A stretch of DNA of 64,000 bases, taken from assembly GCF_000287335.1 (NCBI RefSeq), contig NC_018419.1:868001-932000 (forward strand), given 5' to 3'. Source of the DNA: a secondary endosymbiont of Ctenarytaina eucalypti. Lineage in GTDB: Bacteria > Pseudomonadota > Gammaproteobacteria > Enterobacterales > Enterobacteriaceae. Within the stretch, counting starts at the first letter, position 1; every line of letters starts with the position of its first letter. A program made the translations under genes and the position numbers. This document shows, piece after piece, positions 1 through 11,940 of this stretch. The notes beneath the pieces are model-generated. The model searched no databases. It was given only the letters and a program-made list of their open reading frames with translations, and was not told the origin of the DNA.

Positions 1-990
1 GATGGCAATCAGCACGAGGCCCATATGGGAGATACTGGTATAGGCAAGAAGGCGCTTGATGTGGTTTTGCAAGAAGGCCATCCAGGCGCCGTAAAGGATG
101 CTCCCCACCCCTATCCACATAGCGATCGGGGCAAACTGCTGCGAGGCATTCGGAAACAGCGGCAAGATAAATCGCAACATGCCGTAAGCAGCAGTTTTTA
201 ACAAAATCCCCGATAGGTCGACCGAACCGGCGGTTGGGGACTCGCTATGCGCGTCAGGAAGCCAGCCATGCAGGGGCACCACAGGCATTTTGACGGCGAA
301 AGGAAAAAAGAACCCAAGCATCAAAAGATATTCTATTTTTAGCGACATTGGAGTGCGCATCAAGTCTTCATAATTAAAAGTCCAGATGCCGGTAGCGTTA
401 TAGTGCGCTAGCACTATCCCAAGAATCGCCACTAGCATTACCAGACCGCTTGCTTGAGTATAAATAAAAAATTTTATCGCGGCGCCCATGCGGGCTGTAA
501 CGTTAGAGGGCTTATGCCCCCAAAGCGCGATGAGAAAATACATCGGTACCAACATCATTTCCCAAAAGAAAAAAAAGAGAAACATGTCGATAGACAAGAA
601 CACGCCTATCACGCCGCTCAGAATCCATAGCAAGTGAAAGTGGAAGAGCCCCTGATGGCGCCGAATGTCTTCCCAGGAGCAAAGAATAGCCAGCGTCCCA
701 AGCATCCCAGTAAGCACCACCATAAGAAGTGATAAACCGTCAAGGGCTAGATGGACGCTGATGCCAAATCGCGGAATCCAAGGGAAAAGATACTCTTCCT
801 GCCATTGCAGAGCCCCGCGGGGAATAGCTACTATGTAGCAGCTCTGCCTCCATAACAGTAATGCAATTGCTAGTGTTAACCCCATAGCAATCATGGCGAC
901 CCAGCGAGGAACTCCGTTACCGAAACGCTCACATGTTACACATAACAGACCGCCGATAAAGGGGATAAGAATTAGCCAAGGTAATAGCAT
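1..990 (-). CDS. nuoM: NADH-quinone oxidoreductase subunit M (NuoM), 3' end beyond window
   Basis: Membrane antiporter-like subunit of respiratory complex I, one of the proton-pumping channels. The reading frame runs from an ATG at 990 to the window edge without a stop (330 codons; E. coli NuoM has about 509), so only the C-terminal part is missing. The N-terminus reads MLLPWLILIPFIGG and the last visible residues read YTSISHMGLVLIAI, both close to E. coli NuoM. A GAGGGA ribosome-binding sequence lies upstream of the ATG. The gene is last of the visible nuo genes, 102 bp after nuoL; nuoN would be expected next, outside the window. Identity is secure; the 3' end cannot be judged. Confidence 0.95.
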   Translation of the reverse strand, partial: MLLPWLILIPFIGGLLCVTCERFGNGVPRWVAMIAMGLTLAIALLLWRQSCYIVAIPRGALQWQEEYLFPWIPRFGISVHLALDGLSLLMVVLTGMLGTLAILCSWEDIRRHQGLFHFHLLWILSGVIGVFLSIDMFLFFFFWEMMLVPMYFLIALWGHKPSNVTARMGAAIKFFIYTQASGLVMLVAILGIVLAHYNATGIWTFNYEDLMRTPMSLKIEYLLMLGFFFPFAVKMPVVPLHGWLPDAHSESPTAGSVDLSGILLKTAAYGMLRFILPLFPNASQQFAPIAMWIGVGSILYGAWMAFLQNHIKRLLAYTSISHMGLVLIAI

Positions 991-1092
991 GGCGTTTTGC
1001 GTCCCTCATTCTAAAATCAATTAACTTTCATATTACAGGGGCAATATTTATCTGACCGTGTCACTCTAAATAGGAAATGAAGCTCAGAGTAC

Positions 1093-2940
1093 TTAGATAA
1101 ACGTTAACATTGCTAGCACAAAAATTGCCCCTATAACTAACGAGATCGCATACCAACGCACCTCTCCGTTCTCGCTCGCCGTCAGGATCCGCCCACCCCG
1201 GCGCACCAGGAAAGCAGGAAGAGTCATTAGTGCGTTAAGGGGGTCACTCGTCAGTAACTGCGCAATAAGTAAGTAAGGTTTGACAAAGAGCTTATCGTAA
1301 AGCCAGTCGAACCCCCATCCGTGCAACAACCAGATTGTGAAGAAACGTCCCGGCGCGCTGGCGGAGATAGCTGTCAGTAAACGAGACTGACCAAGCCAGA
1401 GCCCTGCTGCCAGGACAACTCCTATGATAGAGATTGCGCCCGAGATGATACCGAACGCCACTTTGCCTTCATGACTACACTCGCTAGCCGGAAAAACCTC
1501 TGATAACGGGGGGGTGATCCACGCCCCAATGCAGGTGGACAATATTATTAGTATGATTAGTGGTAGATGATGACTGATGCCTCCTCGACAGGCATGGGGA
1601 TGTATTTTCGCCTGACCATGGAAAACGATAAAGATCATGCGGAATGTATAGAGCGAGGTCAAGAAAACCCCCATCAGGCTAGCCAATATTAGCACGTCAT
1701 GCCCATTAACCATGGTCCGCCAGAGGATTTCATCTTTGGAATAAAAACCGGCGCTGACGAGCGGAAGTGACGACAGCGCCGCACCCCCGACCAGAAAACA
1801 AATATAGACTAATGGAAGAGATTTTCTCAAACCGCCCATCTTAAAAATATTATGCTCGTATTGGCACGCGACGATCACCGAACCGGAGGACAAGAATAGC
1901 AGGGCCTTGAAAAAGGCGTGAGTCATTAGGTGAAAAATGGCAGCGGTCCAGGCCTGAACGCCCAGGGCAAGAAACATGTAGCCGATCTGGCTCATGGTGG
2001 AATACGCCAGAACCCGCTTTATATCGGTTTGTACTAGGGCGGAAAACCCAGCCAGGAGCAGCGTGACTGTCCCGATAATCGCAACCACATGCAATACCAC
2101 CGGAGCCATAAGGAATAGAGCGTGGGTACGAGCAATAAGATACACGCCGGCGGTCACCATGGTGGCAGCGTGTATCAACGCCGATACCGGGGTCGGACCG
2201 ACCATTGCATCAGGCAGCCAAGTTTGTAGCGGCAGCTGAGCCGATTTTGCTATTGCGCCGCCCAATAGCATTAGGGTTGCCAAGGTGATCATCGGTGAGT
2301 CTTCCCCCAGCTTTTCAGTCGCGCATACCGTTATCTCGTGAAAATTAAGCGTCCCTAGCTGGTCATACAAAATAAACAACGCACATGCGAGTAAGATGTC
2401 CCCTATACGTGTAACAATAAACGCCTTCATAGCTGCTACACCGTTTTTCGACTCGCTGTAATAGAAGCCTATCAGTAAGTAACTACACAGCCCGACCACT
2501 TCCCAGCCGAGATACATTAGCAGCAAGTTATCTGCCAGTACTAGTAAGGTCATGCTAGCAATAAACAGATTGGTATAGGCGAAAAAGCGAGCATACCCCT
2601 CTTCCCCATGCATGTACCATGAAGCATAAAGATGAATAAAAAACCCAACACCAGTGATGATGGACAACATCGTCAGCGATAGGCCATCAAGACTGAGTGT
2701 AATAGGAATGAGAAAATCGCCAATCATCATCCAGTGCCATAGCGTCTGGGAAAAAACCGATGACTCTTCGCCTTGGTCAAGGATGAAATTTAGTCCCACC
2801 AAAACCGTGGTCATGGCCGATATTCCGATACTCCCAACACCCACTATTGCTGCCAAACTTTCAGACCGGCGTGCCGGGGGGCACACCATAAAAAGAAAAC
2901 CCATCAGAGGGAACAATGGAATTAAATAGAGTATATTCAT
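1093..2940 (-). CDS. nuoL: NADH-quinone oxidoreductase subunit L (NuoL)
   Basis: Largest membrane subunit of complex I, an inner-membrane proton-translocating antiporter-type protein with the long C-terminal lateral helix. At 615 aa it is essentially E. coli length (613). It is very hydrophobic throughout and keeps the conserved stretches [20 protein letters not shown], the lysine-containing [20 protein letters not shown] region and [16 protein letters not shown], which contain the charged residues used for proton transfer in this family. Its start overlaps the nuoK stop by 4 bases (ATGA type), indicating translational coupling inside the nuo operon. No frameshift or internal stop is seen. 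Confidence 0.97.
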   Translation of the reverse strand: MNILYLIPLFPLMGFLFMVCPPARRSESLAAIVGVGSIGISAMTTVLVGLNFILDQGEESSVFSQTLWHWMMIGDFLIPITLSLDGLSLTMLSIITGVGFFIHLYASWYMHGEEGYARFFAYTNLFIASMTLLVLADNLLLMYLGWEVVGLCSYLLIGFYYSESKNGVAAMKAFIVTRIGDILLACALFILYDQLGTLNFHEITVCATEKLGEDSPMITLATLMLLGGAIAKSAQLPLQTWLPDAMVGPTPVSALIHAATMVTAGVYLIARTHALFLMAPVVLHVVAIIGTVTLLLAGFSALVQTDIKRVLAYSTMSQIGYMFLALGVQAWTAAIFHLMTHAFFKALLFLSSGSVIVACQYEHNIFKMGGLRKSLPLVYICFLVGGAALSSLPLVSAGFYSKDEILWRTMVNGHDVLILASLMGVFLTSLYTFRMIFIVFHGQAKIHPHACRGGISHHLPLIILIILSTCIGAWITPPLSEVFPASECSHEGKVAFGIISGAISIIGVVLAAGLWLGQSRLLTAISASAPGRFFTIWLLHGWGFDWLYDKLFVKPYLLIAQLLTSDPLNALMTLPAFLVRRGGRILTASENGEVRWYAISLVIGAIFVLAMLTFI

Positions 2941-3239
2941 CCGCGCATCTCACTGACTCTGTCGATATTTAGGGTTTTGTAGCGATAGTGTAATTTCAGG
3001 AGCAGGGCCAGGCTGATGCTGGCCTCGGCAGCGGCTAGAGTCACGGCGAGGATATACATCACCTGCCCGTCCGCCTGGTTCCAATAGCTTCCGGCTACAA
3101 CGCATGCCAGGGCTGAGGCGTTTATCATGATTTCCAACCCTAAAAGCATAAATAGGAGATTACGGCGAATCATCATACCCGTTAGGCCCAGAACAAACAG
3201 AATAGAAGCTAAAATGAGTCCGTGTGATAACGGGATCAT
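2937..3239 (-). CDS. nuoK: NADH-quinone oxidoreductase subunit K (NuoK)
   Basis: Small membrane subunit of complex I (100 aa, the usual length), with three predicted transmembrane helices. The sequence starts [15 protein letters not shown] and contains [17 protein letters not shown] with the conserved membrane glutamate of the K subunit and a second acidic helix around [13 protein letters not shown]. It overlaps nuoJ upstream and nuoL downstream by 4 bases each, so J, K and L are tightly coupled. It works with NuoA, J, H, L, M and N in the proton-pumping membrane arm. No abnormality is visible. Confidence 0.97.
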   Translation of the reverse strand: MIPLSHGLILASILFVLGLTGMMIRRNLLFMLLGLEIMINASALACVVAGSYWNQADGQVMYILAVTLAAAEASISLALLLKLHYRYKTLNIDRVSEMRG

Positions 3240-3799
3240 GTATTCCCCTCCCTGTCGCTCTTGATCGTATCTACCTTATTCGCCTCCTTGTACAACGCCT
3301 GGAGATTGACGCGATCGTGTCGCCCCAAATGAAAAGCGCCTACAAGCCCGGCTAGTAAGAGCATTGAAGCGAGCTCCACGGCTAACACATAAGGACCAAA
3401 AAGAGCTATACCGACAGTTTTAGGTGTAATAATTTCCCCCGACATGCCTTGAGCGTTGATCCAAGATAGTGCATTCACCAGCACTGCTAGTAGGATTAGC
3501 GACAAGATAGCCGGTCCGATCCAGACCCGAGGCCGAAACCAGCGACTTTTCTGTTTTTCATGGCTAACGCTAGTATTGAGCATCATGATCACGAAAATGA
3601 ACAATACCATGATAGCTCCAGCGTAAATGATAATTTCCAGAGCACCAGCAAAGTAGGCACCTAGCGAAAAAAATACGCAAGCGATGGCTAGTAGCGAAAT
3701 AATAAAATACAACAATGCATGTATTGGCTGGTTATGGGTTATGACACGTAATGTTGCTAAAATTGCGACGAAGCCTGACAGATAAAACGCTAGTTCCAT
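3236..3799 (-). CDS. nuoJ: NADH-quinone oxidoreductase subunit J (NuoJ)
   Basis: Membrane subunit of complex I, 187 aa (E. coli 184). Five hydrophobic segments are visible; the third, around [20 protein letters not shown], is the conserved helix that carries the pi-bulge in known structures. The C-terminus is hydrophilic, as in relatives. The start lies 10 bases after the nuoI stop and the stop overlaps nuoK by 4 bases. It shares the operon promoter with the other nuo genes; no separate promoter was recognised. The call is firm from sequence and position. Confidence 0.96.
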   Translation of the reverse strand: MELAFYLSGFVAILATLRVITHNQPIHALLYFIISLLAIACVFFSLGAYFAGALEIIIYAGAIMVLFIFVIMMLNTSVSHEKQKSRWFRPRVWIGPAILSLILLAVLVNALSWINAQGMSGEIITPKTVGIALFGPYVLAVELASMLLLAGLVGAFHLGRHDRVNLQALYKEANKVDTIKSDREGNT

Positions 3800-3809
3800 A
3801 TTGCTCTCC

Positions 3810-4352
3810 TTAGGGCAGCAAGCTTTTTACGTCGACAGGTTTGGCTTCGTTTTCCGCCTCACCCTTCTCCTTGCCAGCAATAGCTATACCAGCCATGCGG
3901 TAGAAGTTATATTCCGGATATTTACCTGGACCCGAAATTAGCAATTCTTCTTTTTCATATACCAGATCCTGGCGCTTAAACTCGGCCATCTCGAAATCTG
4001 TGGTCAGTTGAATAGCAGTGGTAGGACAGGCTTCTTCGCATAGACCGCAGAAAATACAGCGCGAAAAATTGATACGAAAGAATTCCGGATACCAACGTCC
4101 GTCTTTTCTCTCTGCTTTTTGTAGTGCGATACAGCCCACTGGGCAAGCGACCGCGCACAGGTTACACGCCACGCATCGCTCCTCTCCATCAGGATCGCGC
4201 GTTAGTACAATACGGCCGCGAAAACGTGGCGGTGGATTGACTGGCACGTCCGGGTACATGCGGGTTTCACGCTTGTTAAATGCCTGCCTGCCTATCATCC
4301 AGATGCTGCGCAACGTGGTTCCGCAGCCAATCACTAACTCTTTTAACGTCAT
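3810..4352 (-). CDS. nuoI: NADH-quinone oxidoreductase subunit I (NuoI), 2x[4Fe-4S] ferredoxin-type
   Basis: Peripheral-arm subunit that carries iron-sulfur clusters N6a and N6b and passes electrons toward NuoB. It has 180 aa, as in E. coli. Two classical cysteine motifs are visible: [12 protein letters not shown] near residue 60 and [12 protein letters not shown] near residue 99, giving two [4Fe-4S] clusters. The N-terminal amphipathic region anchors the protein to the membrane arm. The gene sits between nuoH (14 bp upstream) and nuoJ (10 bp downstream). All eight ligand cysteines are present, so the subunit should be functional. Confidence 0.97.
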   Translation of the reverse strand: MTLKELVIGCGTTLRSIWMIGRQAFNKRETRMYPDVPVNPPPRFRGRIVLTRDPDGEERCVACNLCAVACPVGCIALQKAERKDGRWYPEFFRINFSRCIFCGLCEEACPTTAIQLTTDFEMAEFKRQDLVYEKEELLISGPGKYPEYNFYRMAGIAIAGKEKGEAENEAKPVDVKSLLP

Positions 4353-4366
4353 GATTAATTGATCTC

Positions 4367-5344
4367 TTAGTGCGCATTGTACAAAATGATTATTGCAGTC
4401 GCTAACAGGTTGAGCAGCGTAAGAGGCAGGAGAATTTTCCAGCCGAGCGCCATGACTTGATCATAGCGTGGACGCGGTAGCGCTGCTCGAATAAGAATAA
4501 CAATCATCACAATAAAAGCGGTTTTTACTGTAAACCAAATACATGGCGGCAACCACGGTCCCTGCCAACCACCGAAGAATAGCGTCACCATCAGAGCTGA
4601 TATGGTCACGAGGCCGATATATTGGCCGACAAAAAACAGACCGAACTTCATGCCTGAGTATTCGATATGGTACCCATCAGCCAGTTCCTGCTCGGCTTCT
4701 GGCTGATCGAAGGGGTGGCGGTGACATACCGCGATGCCCGCCATCGCAAAGGCGACAAAACCTAAGAATTGTGGCACCACGTTCCATAGGGAAGCCTGCG
4801 CCTCAACGATCGTGGTAAGATTGAATGAACCGGCCTGTGCCACCACCCCAAGCAACGATAGACCGAGGAACACTTCATAACTTAGCGTCTGCGCTGAGGC
4901 ACGCATGGCTCCCAACAAAGCATATTTATTATTGCTCGACCAGCCGGCGAAAAGCACCGAATAAACCGCTAGACCGGCTGTCATCAAAAAAAACAATACT
5001 CCGATATTAAAATCAGCCACTAACCAAGTCGGACTCACTGGCACAATGGAAAAGGTAATCAGAAATGAGGTAAACGCGATAACCGGAGCCAAGGTAAAAA
5101 TACATGTATCAGCAAACGGCGGGATCCAGTCTTCTTTAAACATCATTTTCACAACATCTGCTAGCAGCTGAAGGGATCCGCCCCAACCTACACGGTTAGG
5201 TCCATAGCGGTTTTGAAACAAACCGAGTAGGCGCCGTTCGACAAAGCTTAGGTAAGCGCTACAGGTGACCACCAGTAGCAGAATAACCACCGCCTTCAAC
5301 ACCTCCAAGAAGATTGCATTGCCTTCTGGTATCAACCACCTCAT
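4367..5344 (-). CDS. nuoH: NADH-quinone oxidoreductase subunit H (NuoH)
   Basis: Membrane subunit at the junction with the peripheral arm; it forms part of the quinone-binding chamber. The start was placed at the ATG at 5344 ([12 protein letters not shown]), giving 325 aa, the same as E. coli. The frame stays open further upstream, but that stretch lies inside nuoG, and the 4-base ATGA overlap with the nuoG stop is the natural coupling. The conserved sequences [18 protein letters not shown] and [20 protein letters not shown], which border the quinone site, are intact. Eight hydrophobic segments fit the family. Confidence 0.97.
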   Translation of the reverse strand: MRWLIPEGNAIFLEVLKAVVILLLVVTCSAYLSFVERRLLGLFQNRYGPNRVGWGGSLQLLADVVKMMFKEDWIPPFADTCIFTLAPVIAFTSFLITFSIVPVSPTWLVADFNIGVLFFLMTAGLAVYSVLFAGWSSNNKYALLGAMRASAQTLSYEVFLGLSLLGVVAQAGSFNLTTIVEAQASLWNVVPQFLGFVAFAMAGIAVCHRHPFDQPEAEQELADGYHIEYSGMKFGLFFVGQYIGLVTISALMVTLFFGGWQGPWLPPCIWFTVKTAFIVMIVILIRAALPRPRYDQVMALGWKILLPLTLLNLLATAIIILYNAH

Positions 5345-8082
5345 GGCGATACCTCCCGAAGATTCACCACCCTCTGTCCCGCTAACATAGTAGGAATGCC
5401 CGGGAAACCCAGCGGAAGCCCTACCTGTCCAGAAATGAGGCAATCGCTGAACTTCACAGGCAGACGCAGCTTTATATCCTCACAGGTGACATCGAGCAAT
5501 GTCCCGCACTTAATGCCCATCCTAGAGGCGTCCGACCGGCTCATCATCACATAAGGTGCCGGCATCCGCTCCTGGATAACAGGAGCGTTCTGTGAGGTTT
5601 CATCACTCCCAAATAAGTGCCAGTAAGGAACGATGCGCCAGCTAGCGTCTTTCGCTAGCGTAAAAGCGGGTGGAATATCTTTAAAGTACTCCACCCGGTG
5701 CTCGCTCTCTTCTAGAAGCCGCACCCCAGGATCTCCGTACCACAAATGACCGCCAACTTCATCCTGGAATTTATTCCAGGCCTGGGGTGAATTCCAACCC
5801 GGTGCCCACGCGAATGCCACCTGCTGCCGCGGCGCCTGGGGCGCATTATTTCCTTCCATGGAGAAGGCGAACATACTGTCCTTATTTTGCGGCACACGCG
5901 GTTCATGCACATCAATCTGAGCGCGTATCGCAGTACGTCCACTGTATCGGTGTGGTTCACATGCTAGTTTCTGGCCATGAACACGAAATCCAGCGTCTGG
6001 TGCAGCATGCTTGATTCCTGAGAGCTGAGGCATCGCTTCCGCAGCAGCATCAATAATATGATCAAGTTGGGTCCAAGACGCCTGACGCTGTAAATGGGTG
6101 GAGTGTACTAAATGCAGCCAGCGCCAACTAGACAACATGACTACCTTGTTATTATAGTACGTCGGATCATAGACTTGGAAGAAGCGCTGCGCCCGACACT
6201 CCTGATTGACGAGTGTACCGTCACTTTCGGCAAAGCTTGCTGCTGACAGAATAAGATTAGCCTTGTTTTGTAAGGTAGTGCGCTGGTGGTCGAGCACAAT
6301 AAGGTTTTTAACATTGGCTAACGCAGCATCGATACGCAAGGCAGGTGCATGCCGGTAAAGGTCGTTTTCTAGTACAATCACGCAATCCGCCGCGCGCTTC
6401 TCGAGAGCGGCCAGCGCATCATCTAAGCTGCCCCCCCCCATCATCGCTAGCCCCATACTATTCGCGCTAGAAGCAATAAAGCTAATCCCCACCTGGCTTC
6501 CGAGGCTTTTTAGGGCGTACGCGACGTTTGCGGCAGCCGAGATCACCGCGGCGCTGCAGGCGTTGCTGCCGGAAATGATCAGAGGCTTACAGGCATCGGC
6601 TAGTGCCTGTGCGATCACATCAACTTTACTTTGAAGAGAATCATCAAGGTTAGCGACTGCCGGTGCAGTTTTGTCTAGCTTATGAGCAATCGCAAAGCCA
6701 AGCCGAGCCTGATCATTTACTGGTGCACAGTAGCTCCAGGTAGCGACATCGTCCAGACGCGTGCGGTCAACGTTTGTGATAAATAGCGGATGTTTGGCAT
6801 TCTGTCCGATGTTCATGATGGCAGCGATCTGCCAATCAGGCACCTTCTGAGCTGCGGCCATCACGCGCGCTTTTCCTTTTACAGCCTGACGCACTGCAAG
6901 CGCAACCCGCGCGCCAGTCTGGGTTAGATCCTCTCCAAGCACCAGCACAGCGTCATAACTTTCTATTTCTCGCAGCGATGGAGTTCGGATGCCACTATTA
7001 CGCAAAATATGAAGCATCAGCGCTAGACAATCCTGTTCTCCCCCGCTAATCCCTGCGTAAAAATTCTCCTCCCCCACAAGTTCGCGTAGAGCGAAATTAC
7101 TTTCAATGCTAGCTCTAGGCGAGCCAATGCCGATTGTAGCCCCTGCATAGCGCAGCGCAGCTACAGCACCCTGGATCGCCTGATCCACGCTTAGAGTGAT
7201 CAAGGCGTCTCCGCAACGCTGCATAGGCTGACGCGGACGGTCTTGCAAATTGACGTAACCGTAGCCGAAACGCCCTCGATCACATAAAAAGTAATGATTG
7301 ACGCTACCGTTGTAGCGGTTTTCAATGCGGCGTAGCTCACCATAGCGTTCCCCAGGACTTGTATTGCATCCAACGCTGCACTGATGACAGATGCTGGGAG
7401 CGAACTGCATGTCCCATTTACGATTATAACGCTTAGCATGGGTTTTATCAGTAAACACGCCAGTAGGGCAAATTTCAACCAAGTTTCCGGAAAACTCGCT
7501 CTCCAGCACTCCGTCTTTCAGGCGGCCAAAATAGATATTGTCGTGGGCACCATAGACACCGAGATCATCTCCGTCCGTGTAATCTTTGTAGTAACGGATG
7601 CAGCGGTAGCATGCGATGCAGCGGTTCATTTCATGGGAAATGAACGGCCCCAGATATTGATTGCGATGGGTGCGCTTGCTAAAACGGTAGCGTCGGAAAT
7701 GCTGGCCGGTCATAACTGTCATATCCTGAAGGTGGCAGTGACCACCTTCTTCACAGACCGGGCAATCGTGCGGATGGTTAGTCAACAGCCACTCCACCAC
7801 ATTCTGGCGGAAAAGCTTTGCTTCATCATCAACAATGGAAATACAGGTACCATCAGCAGCTGGTGTCATACAAGACATCACTAACTGTGAGCGGCGGGCA
7901 TCCTTAGTGTTTTGGTATTGCTTAACCGCACACTGGCGGCACGATCCTATGCTACCTAGCGCCGGATGCCAGCAAAAATAGGGGATCTCAAAGCCGAGGG
8001 ACAAACACACCGCTAGAAGATTGTCTGATTTATTAACCTCGTACTCTTTTCCATCGACATGAATGGTAGCCAAAGTTAGCAT
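5341..8082 (-). CDS. nuoG: NADH-quinone oxidoreductase subunit G (NuoG)
   Basis: Largest peripheral subunit of complex I (913 aa; about 908 in E. coli), carrying the iron-sulfur chain. The N-terminal [2Fe-2S] ferredoxin domain has [18 protein letters not shown] and [10 protein letters not shown]; then come [17 protein letters not shown] (His/Cys-ligated cluster), [11 protein letters not shown], and [20 protein letters not shown] in the molybdopterin-oxidoreductase-like part, which binds the extra [4Fe-4S] cluster N7 found in enterobacteria. All motif cysteines are present. The C-terminal half is a catalytically inactive molybdopterin oxidoreductase-like fold. A 95-bp gap separates it from nuoF; it overlaps nuoH by 4 bases. 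Confidence 0.97.
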   Translation of the reverse strand: MLTLATIHVDGKEYEVNKSDNLLAVCLSLGFEIPYFCWHPALGSIGSCRQCAVKQYQNTKDARRSQLVMSCMTPAADGTCISIVDDEAKLFRQNVVEWLLTNHPHDCPVCEEGGHCHLQDMTVMTGQHFRRYRFSKRTHRNQYLGPFISHEMNRCIACYRCIRYYKDYTDGDDLGVYGAHDNIYFGRLKDGVLESEFSGNLVEICPTGVFTDKTHAKRYNRKWDMQFAPSICHQCSVGCNTSPGERYGELRRIENRYNGSVNHYFLCDRGRFGYGYVNLQDRPRQPMQRCGDALITLSVDQAIQGAVAALRYAGATIGIGSPRASIESNFALRELVGEENFYAGISGGEQDCLALMLHILRNSGIRTPSLREIESYDAVLVLGEDLTQTGARVALAVRQAVKGKARVMAAAQKVPDWQIAAIMNIGQNAKHPLFITNVDRTRLDDVATWSYCAPVNDQARLGFAIAHKLDKTAPAVANLDDSLQSKVDVIAQALADACKPLIISGSNACSAAVISAAANVAYALKSLGSQVGISFIASSANSMGLAMMGGGSLDDALAALEKRAADCVIVLENDLYRHAPALRIDAALANVKNLIVLDHQRTTLQNKANLILSAASFAESDGTLVNQECRAQRFFQVYDPTYYNNKVVMLSSWRWLHLVHSTHLQRQASWTQLDHIIDAAAEAMPQLSGIKHAAPDAGFRVHGQKLACEPHRYSGRTAIRAQIDVHEPRVPQNKDSMFAFSMEGNNAPQAPRQQVAFAWAPGWNSPQAWNKFQDEVGGHLWYGDPGVRLLEESEHRVEYFKDIPPAFTLAKDASWRIVPYWHLFGSDETSQNAPVIQERMPAPYVMMSRSDASRMGIKCGTLLDVTCEDIKLRLPVKFSDCLISGQVGLPLGFPGIPTMLAGQRVVNLREVSP

Positions 8083-8177
8083 GCTCAGGTTAGGTCCGCA
8101 AAGAGCGGATGTTAATCAACGTCCGTGTTAGGATGGAAAGCGCTTATCACCCGCCTGATCCGCACGGGCCAATTGAA

Positions 8178-9530
8178 TCATGACTCGAGCGCTTTTAATA
8201 AGTTTGACTGCACGCCCACTATGGCGTGGGTATTGCTTAGAAACTCTGTGCTAATCCCCGCCTCGAACTCGGAGCGGAAGTGCTTAAGCGCACTTTGCAG
8301 CGGCTCCACCGCGCCAGGCGCATGCGCGCAAAAGGTTTTACCAGGTCCCAGGAAACGGCATAGCTGCTCGAGGGTTTCAATATCCCCCGGCTGGCCTTTG
8401 CCGTTTTCTAGTGCTCGTAGCAGTTGGACAGTCCAGGGCAGGCCATCTCGGCAGGGCGTACACCAGCCGCAGGATTCCCGGGCGAAAAACTCTTCTAGAT
8501 TACGCGTTAACGACACCATGTTGATTTCGTGGTCCACTGCCATTGCCAATGCGGTACCTAGCCGACTGCCAGCTTTGCTGATATTCTCGAAATCCATCGG
8601 CAGATCTAGATGATCCGGGGTCAAGAAGTCGGTGCTGCCGCCACCGGGTTGCCAGGCTTTCAGGGTTAGGCCATCACGCATACCGCCCGCGTAATCTTCG
8701 AGGATCTCGCGCGCATTAATGCCGAAAGGCAGCTCCCAGACACCAGGATGCTTTACTCGGCCAGAAAAACCCATTAGCTTAGTGCCAGCATCCTTGCTCT
8801 TACCGGCGGTGATGCCTTGATACCAACCCACTCCATGCTCAAGGATAGCTGGCAAATTGCACAAAGTTTCAACATTATTGACGCAGGTAGGTTTCCCCCA
8901 AGCGCCGACGCTGGCGGGAAAAGGTGGCTTTGATCGCGGGATAGCACGTCGCCCTTCCAGGGCGTTGATGAGCGCCGTCTCCTCACCGCAGATATAACGG
9001 CCGGCTCCAGTGTGCAAGATAAGCTCGAAATCAAATCCGATCCCCAGAATATTTTTGCTCAACCATCCTGCTGTAGTAGCCTCCACAATTGCACGGTGTA
9101 AATTTTTTGCCGCTTTGATGTACTCGCCGCGTAGGAAAATATAGCCCCGGTAGGCTTGCAGCGCAAATGCAGCAATTAGCATACCCTCCAGCAGAAGATG
9201 GGGCAATTGCTCCATCAGCAGACGATCTTTATAAGTCCCCGGCTCCATTTCATCAGCATTACATATCAAATAACGAACATTCATAGCGGAATCTGTTGGC
9301 ATCAGGCCCCACTTAAGGCCAGTGGGAAAGCCAGCACCCCCGCGGCCTTTTAGACCAGAGTCTTTCACCAGACGAACGATATCATCCTGTGCCATACAGC
9401 TTAATGCTTTCTGTGCACCAACATATCCGTTTTTACTTTGATACTCCGCAAGCCAAATTGGCTCGTGGTCATCACGCAGCCGCCAGGTCAAAGGATGCGT
9501 TTCAGGAGTGCGGATAAAGGGCTTGCTCAT
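8178..9530 (-). CDS. nuoF: NADH-quinone oxidoreductase subunit F (NuoF), NADH/FMN-binding
   Basis: Entry point for electrons: binds NADH, FMN and a [4Fe-4S] cluster (N3). It has 450 aa (445 in E. coli). The glycine-rich nucleotide site reads [16 protein letters not shown] near residues 60-75, FMN-site residues lie around [14 protein letters not shown], and the cluster ligands are [12 protein letters not shown] plus a downstream cysteine in [14 protein letters not shown]. The gene overlaps nuoE by 4 bases. The product pairs with NuoE and NuoG in the dehydrogenase module. No damaged motif is seen. Confidence 0.97.
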   Translation of the reverse strand: MSKPFIRTPETHPLTWRLRDDHEPIWLAEYQSKNGYVGAQKALSCMAQDDIVRLVKDSGLKGRGGAGFPTGLKWGLMPTDSAMNVRYLICNADEMEPGTYKDRLLMEQLPHLLLEGMLIAAFALQAYRGYIFLRGEYIKAAKNLHRAIVEATTAGWLSKNILGIGFDFELILHTGAGRYICGEETALINALEGRRAIPRSKPPFPASVGAWGKPTCVNNVETLCNLPAILEHGVGWYQGITAGKSKDAGTKLMGFSGRVKHPGVWELPFGINAREILEDYAGGMRDGLTLKAWQPGGGSTDFLTPDHLDLPMDFENISKAGSRLGTALAMAVDHEINMVSLTRNLEEFFARESCGWCTPCRDGLPWTVQLLRALENGKGQPGDIETLEQLCRFLGPGKTFCAHAPGAVEPLQSALKHFRSEFEAGISTEFLSNTHAIVGVQSNLLKALES

Positions 9531-10057
9531 TGATATTTCTCCAGCAAAAGAACGATCGCATCAGGCGTCAGATCTAAGTAGGTGTCTTCATTCACCATCA
9601 TGATTGGCCCCTTATCACAGTGACCCAGACAGCAGGTGGGTAACAGCGTGAACCTGTTATCAGGTGTTGTCTGGCCCAGTGTGATGTTCAGTGCCTGCTC
9701 AAGAGCACCCTGAATCCCTTGATAACCAGTAATATAGCAGACCACGCTATCACAATACCGAACAACGTGACGGCCCACCGGCTGACGAAAAATCTGACTG
9801 TAAAAGGTAGCTACCCCCTCAACATCGCTACCGGAAATACCTAGACACTGAGCGATGGCAGTAATCGCTCCATCCGGCACCCATCCTCGATGTTTCTGCA
9901 CAATTTTTAGCGCTTCGATCGAGACTGCACGCGCATCCTCATAATGGAGCCTCTCATGCCCGATGGCTATGCCCTCCTCATGACTTAGCTCAAATATTTC
10001 GGTCTTGGTATCTACGCCCCCTCCTGCATGCTGGAGAGTTTCTGTCTGTTTCTGCAT
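9527..10057 (-). CDS. nuoE: NADH-quinone oxidoreductase subunit E (NuoE), [2Fe-2S]
   Basis: Thioredoxin-like [2Fe-2S] subunit of the dehydrogenase module (cluster N1a). 176 aa, about ten residues longer than E. coli because of a longer N-terminal tail before the conserved block. The four ligand cysteines lie in [12 protein letters not shown] and [14 protein letters not shown]. The exact start could be slightly further in, since the first 15 residues are not conserved, but the ATG at 10057 lies 2 bp after the nuoCD stop, typical for this operon. It overlaps nuoF by 4 bases. Confidence 0.95.
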   Translation of the reverse strand: MQKQTETLQHAGGGVDTKTEIFELSHEEGIAIGHERLHYEDARAVSIEALKIVQKHRGWVPDGAITAIAQCLGISGSDVEGVATFYSQIFRQPVGRHVVRYCDSVVCYITGYQGIQGALEQALNITLGQTTPDNRFTLLPTCCLGHCDKGPIMMVNEDTYLDLTPDAIVLLLEKYQ

Positions 10058-10059
10058 AA

Positions 10060-11862
10060 TTATCGATCCACATCTGACATAACGAAATCAATACTGCCCA
10101 GATATACGATTAAATCTGATACCAGACTACCGCGAATAACGGATGGGATCTGTTGTAAATGAGGAAAACTAGGAGTACGGATACGCGTACGATAACTCAT
10201 CGTGCCGCCATCGCTGGTTAAATAATAGCTATTGATACCTTTAGTGGCCTCGATCATCTGGAATGCTTCGTTAGCTGGCATCACCGGCCCCCAGGAAACC
10301 TGTAAAAAGTGCGTGATCAGGGTCTCGATATGCTGCAGGGTGCGCTCTTTCGGAGGTGGCGTGGTTAGAGGATGATCGGCCTTGAACGGCCCCTCCGGCA
10401 TATTCTTCAGGCACTGCTCGAGGATGCGTAAACTTTGTCGCATCTCTTCTACTTTTATCATCACGCGGCTATAGCAGTCGCTCACACCATCACCCACAGG
10501 CACCTCGAAGTCAAAGTTTTGATATCCAGAATAGGGACGCCATTTCCGAACGTCAAAATCGATGCCAGTGGCACGTAGCGCTGCACCGGTTACGCCCCAG
10601 TCCAGGGCTTCTTTCGCACCGTAGGCGGCGACGCCCTCCGCGCGGGCGCGAAGTACGCTATTTCTCAGAGCCGCTTTTACATAGCTATCCAGACGTTTCG
10701 GTAGCCAGCTAAGGCATTCCTGCAGTAAGGAGTCCCACCCTCGCGGAAGATCGTGAGCTACACCTCCGATGCGGAACCAAGCGGGATGCATACGAAAACC
10801 TGTGATTGCCTCAACAACATCATAAATTTTTTGACGATCGGTGAACGCCAAAAAGACCGGAGTCATCCCGCCGATATCCTGAATATAAGTACTAATATAC
10901 AACAGATGACTGTTGATTCGGAACAGTTCAGATAGCATAATCCGAATCACAGTGACGCGCTCAGGCACCACGATACCTGCTAGCTTTTCTACCGCTAGAA
11001 CATAAGGCATTTCGTTAATGCAACCGCCAAGATATTCGATACGATCAGTATAGGGAATATAGCCGTGCCAGGATTGGCGCTCCCCCATCTTTTCGGCGCC
11101 GCGATGGTGATAACCGATATCTGGTACGCAATCGACAATCTCTTCGCCATCAAGCTGCAAGATGATCCGGAAGGCTCCATGAACAGAGGGGTGATTCGGA
11201 CCTAGGTTGAGGAACATAAAGTCCTCGCTGTCAGTCCCTCGCTTCATGGCCCACTCTTCCGGCTTAAAGGTTAGTCCTGCCATTTCTAAATCTTCTTTTT
11301 GCTTGGTAAGAGCGAAAGGGTCAAATTCAGTAGCGCGTGCTGGATAATCTTTACGCAGCGGATGCCCTTCCCAGCTTTTTGGCATTATGATGCGGGTGAG
11401 GTGAGGGTGGCCCTCAAATATTATGCCAAACATTTCCCACGTTTCGCGTTCATACCAGTTAGCATTCAGGAAAATCCCGGTACAGGTCGGAAGGCGTAGG
11501 TCTTTTTCTAAAAGTGCCACCTTCATCATGATATCGCAATTTCGATCGATAGAAATCAAATGGTAAAAAACGGTAAAATCCGACTCTGGCAAACCTTGAC
11601 GGTGAGTACGGAGGCGTTCATCCATCCCATGGAGGTCGTAGAGCATCACGTAAGGTTTCCGAAGATTTTTCAAAAATCTTAAAACGTCGAGAAGCTGCGC
11701 TCGTTTGACCCACACCACTGGTATGCCGTTACGGGTCGGCTGTAAAAAAAACGTGTCCGGGCTCAGGAAATAGCTACGTAACTCCCGAATCACCGGGTCA
11801 TCAAGATGCTCGTGAGTTTTCCAGACCGGCGCGACAAGCTGTTGCGTCATTGACTCTGTCAT
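10060..11862 (-). CDS. nuoC: NADH-quinone oxidoreductase fused subunit C/D (NuoCD)
   Basis: Fusion of the 30-kDa (C) and 49-kDa (D) subunits, as in E. coli and other enterobacteria. NuoD forms the quinone-reducing site with NuoB. Start set at the ATG at 11862 ([12 protein letters not shown]), giving 600 aa as in E. coli; a GTG five codons upstream (11877) is a possible alternative but has no better ribosome-binding site. The C part contains [15 protein letters not shown] and [14 protein letters not shown]; the D part starts around [19 protein letters not shown], which includes the quinone-site histidine, and ends in [12 protein letters not shown]. The fusion joint around residues 190-215 is intact. 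Confidence 0.96.
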   Translation of the reverse strand: MTESMTQQLVAPVWKTHEHLDDPVIRELRSYFLSPDTFFLQPTRNGIPVVWVKRAQLLDVLRFLKNLRKPYVMLYDLHGMDERLRTHRQGLPESDFTVFYHLISIDRNCDIMMKVALLEKDLRLPTCTGIFLNANWYERETWEMFGIIFEGHPHLTRIIMPKSWEGHPLRKDYPARATEFDPFALTKQKEDLEMAGLTFKPEEWAMKRGTDSEDFMFLNLGPNHPSVHGAFRIILQLDGEEIVDCVPDIGYHHRGAEKMGERQSWHGYIPYTDRIEYLGGCINEMPYVLAVEKLAGIVVPERVTVIRIMLSELFRINSHLLYISTYIQDIGGMTPVFLAFTDRQKIYDVVEAITGFRMHPAWFRIGGVAHDLPRGWDSLLQECLSWLPKRLDSYVKAALRNSVLRARAEGVAAYGAKEALDWGVTGAALRATGIDFDVRKWRPYSGYQNFDFEVPVGDGVSDCYSRVMIKVEEMRQSLRILEQCLKNMPEGPFKADHPLTTPPPKERTLQHIETLITHFLQVSWGPVMPANEAFQMIEATKGINSYYLTSDGGTMSYRTRIRTPSFPHLQQIPSVIRGSLVSDLIVYLGSIDFVMSDVDR

Positions 11863-11940
11863 AATTATCTTCACCACATTTTACTGTGCCGACGCATGCG
11901 GTAGCACTATTGAGCCGGAGCTGTATGCGTATCCACGCGT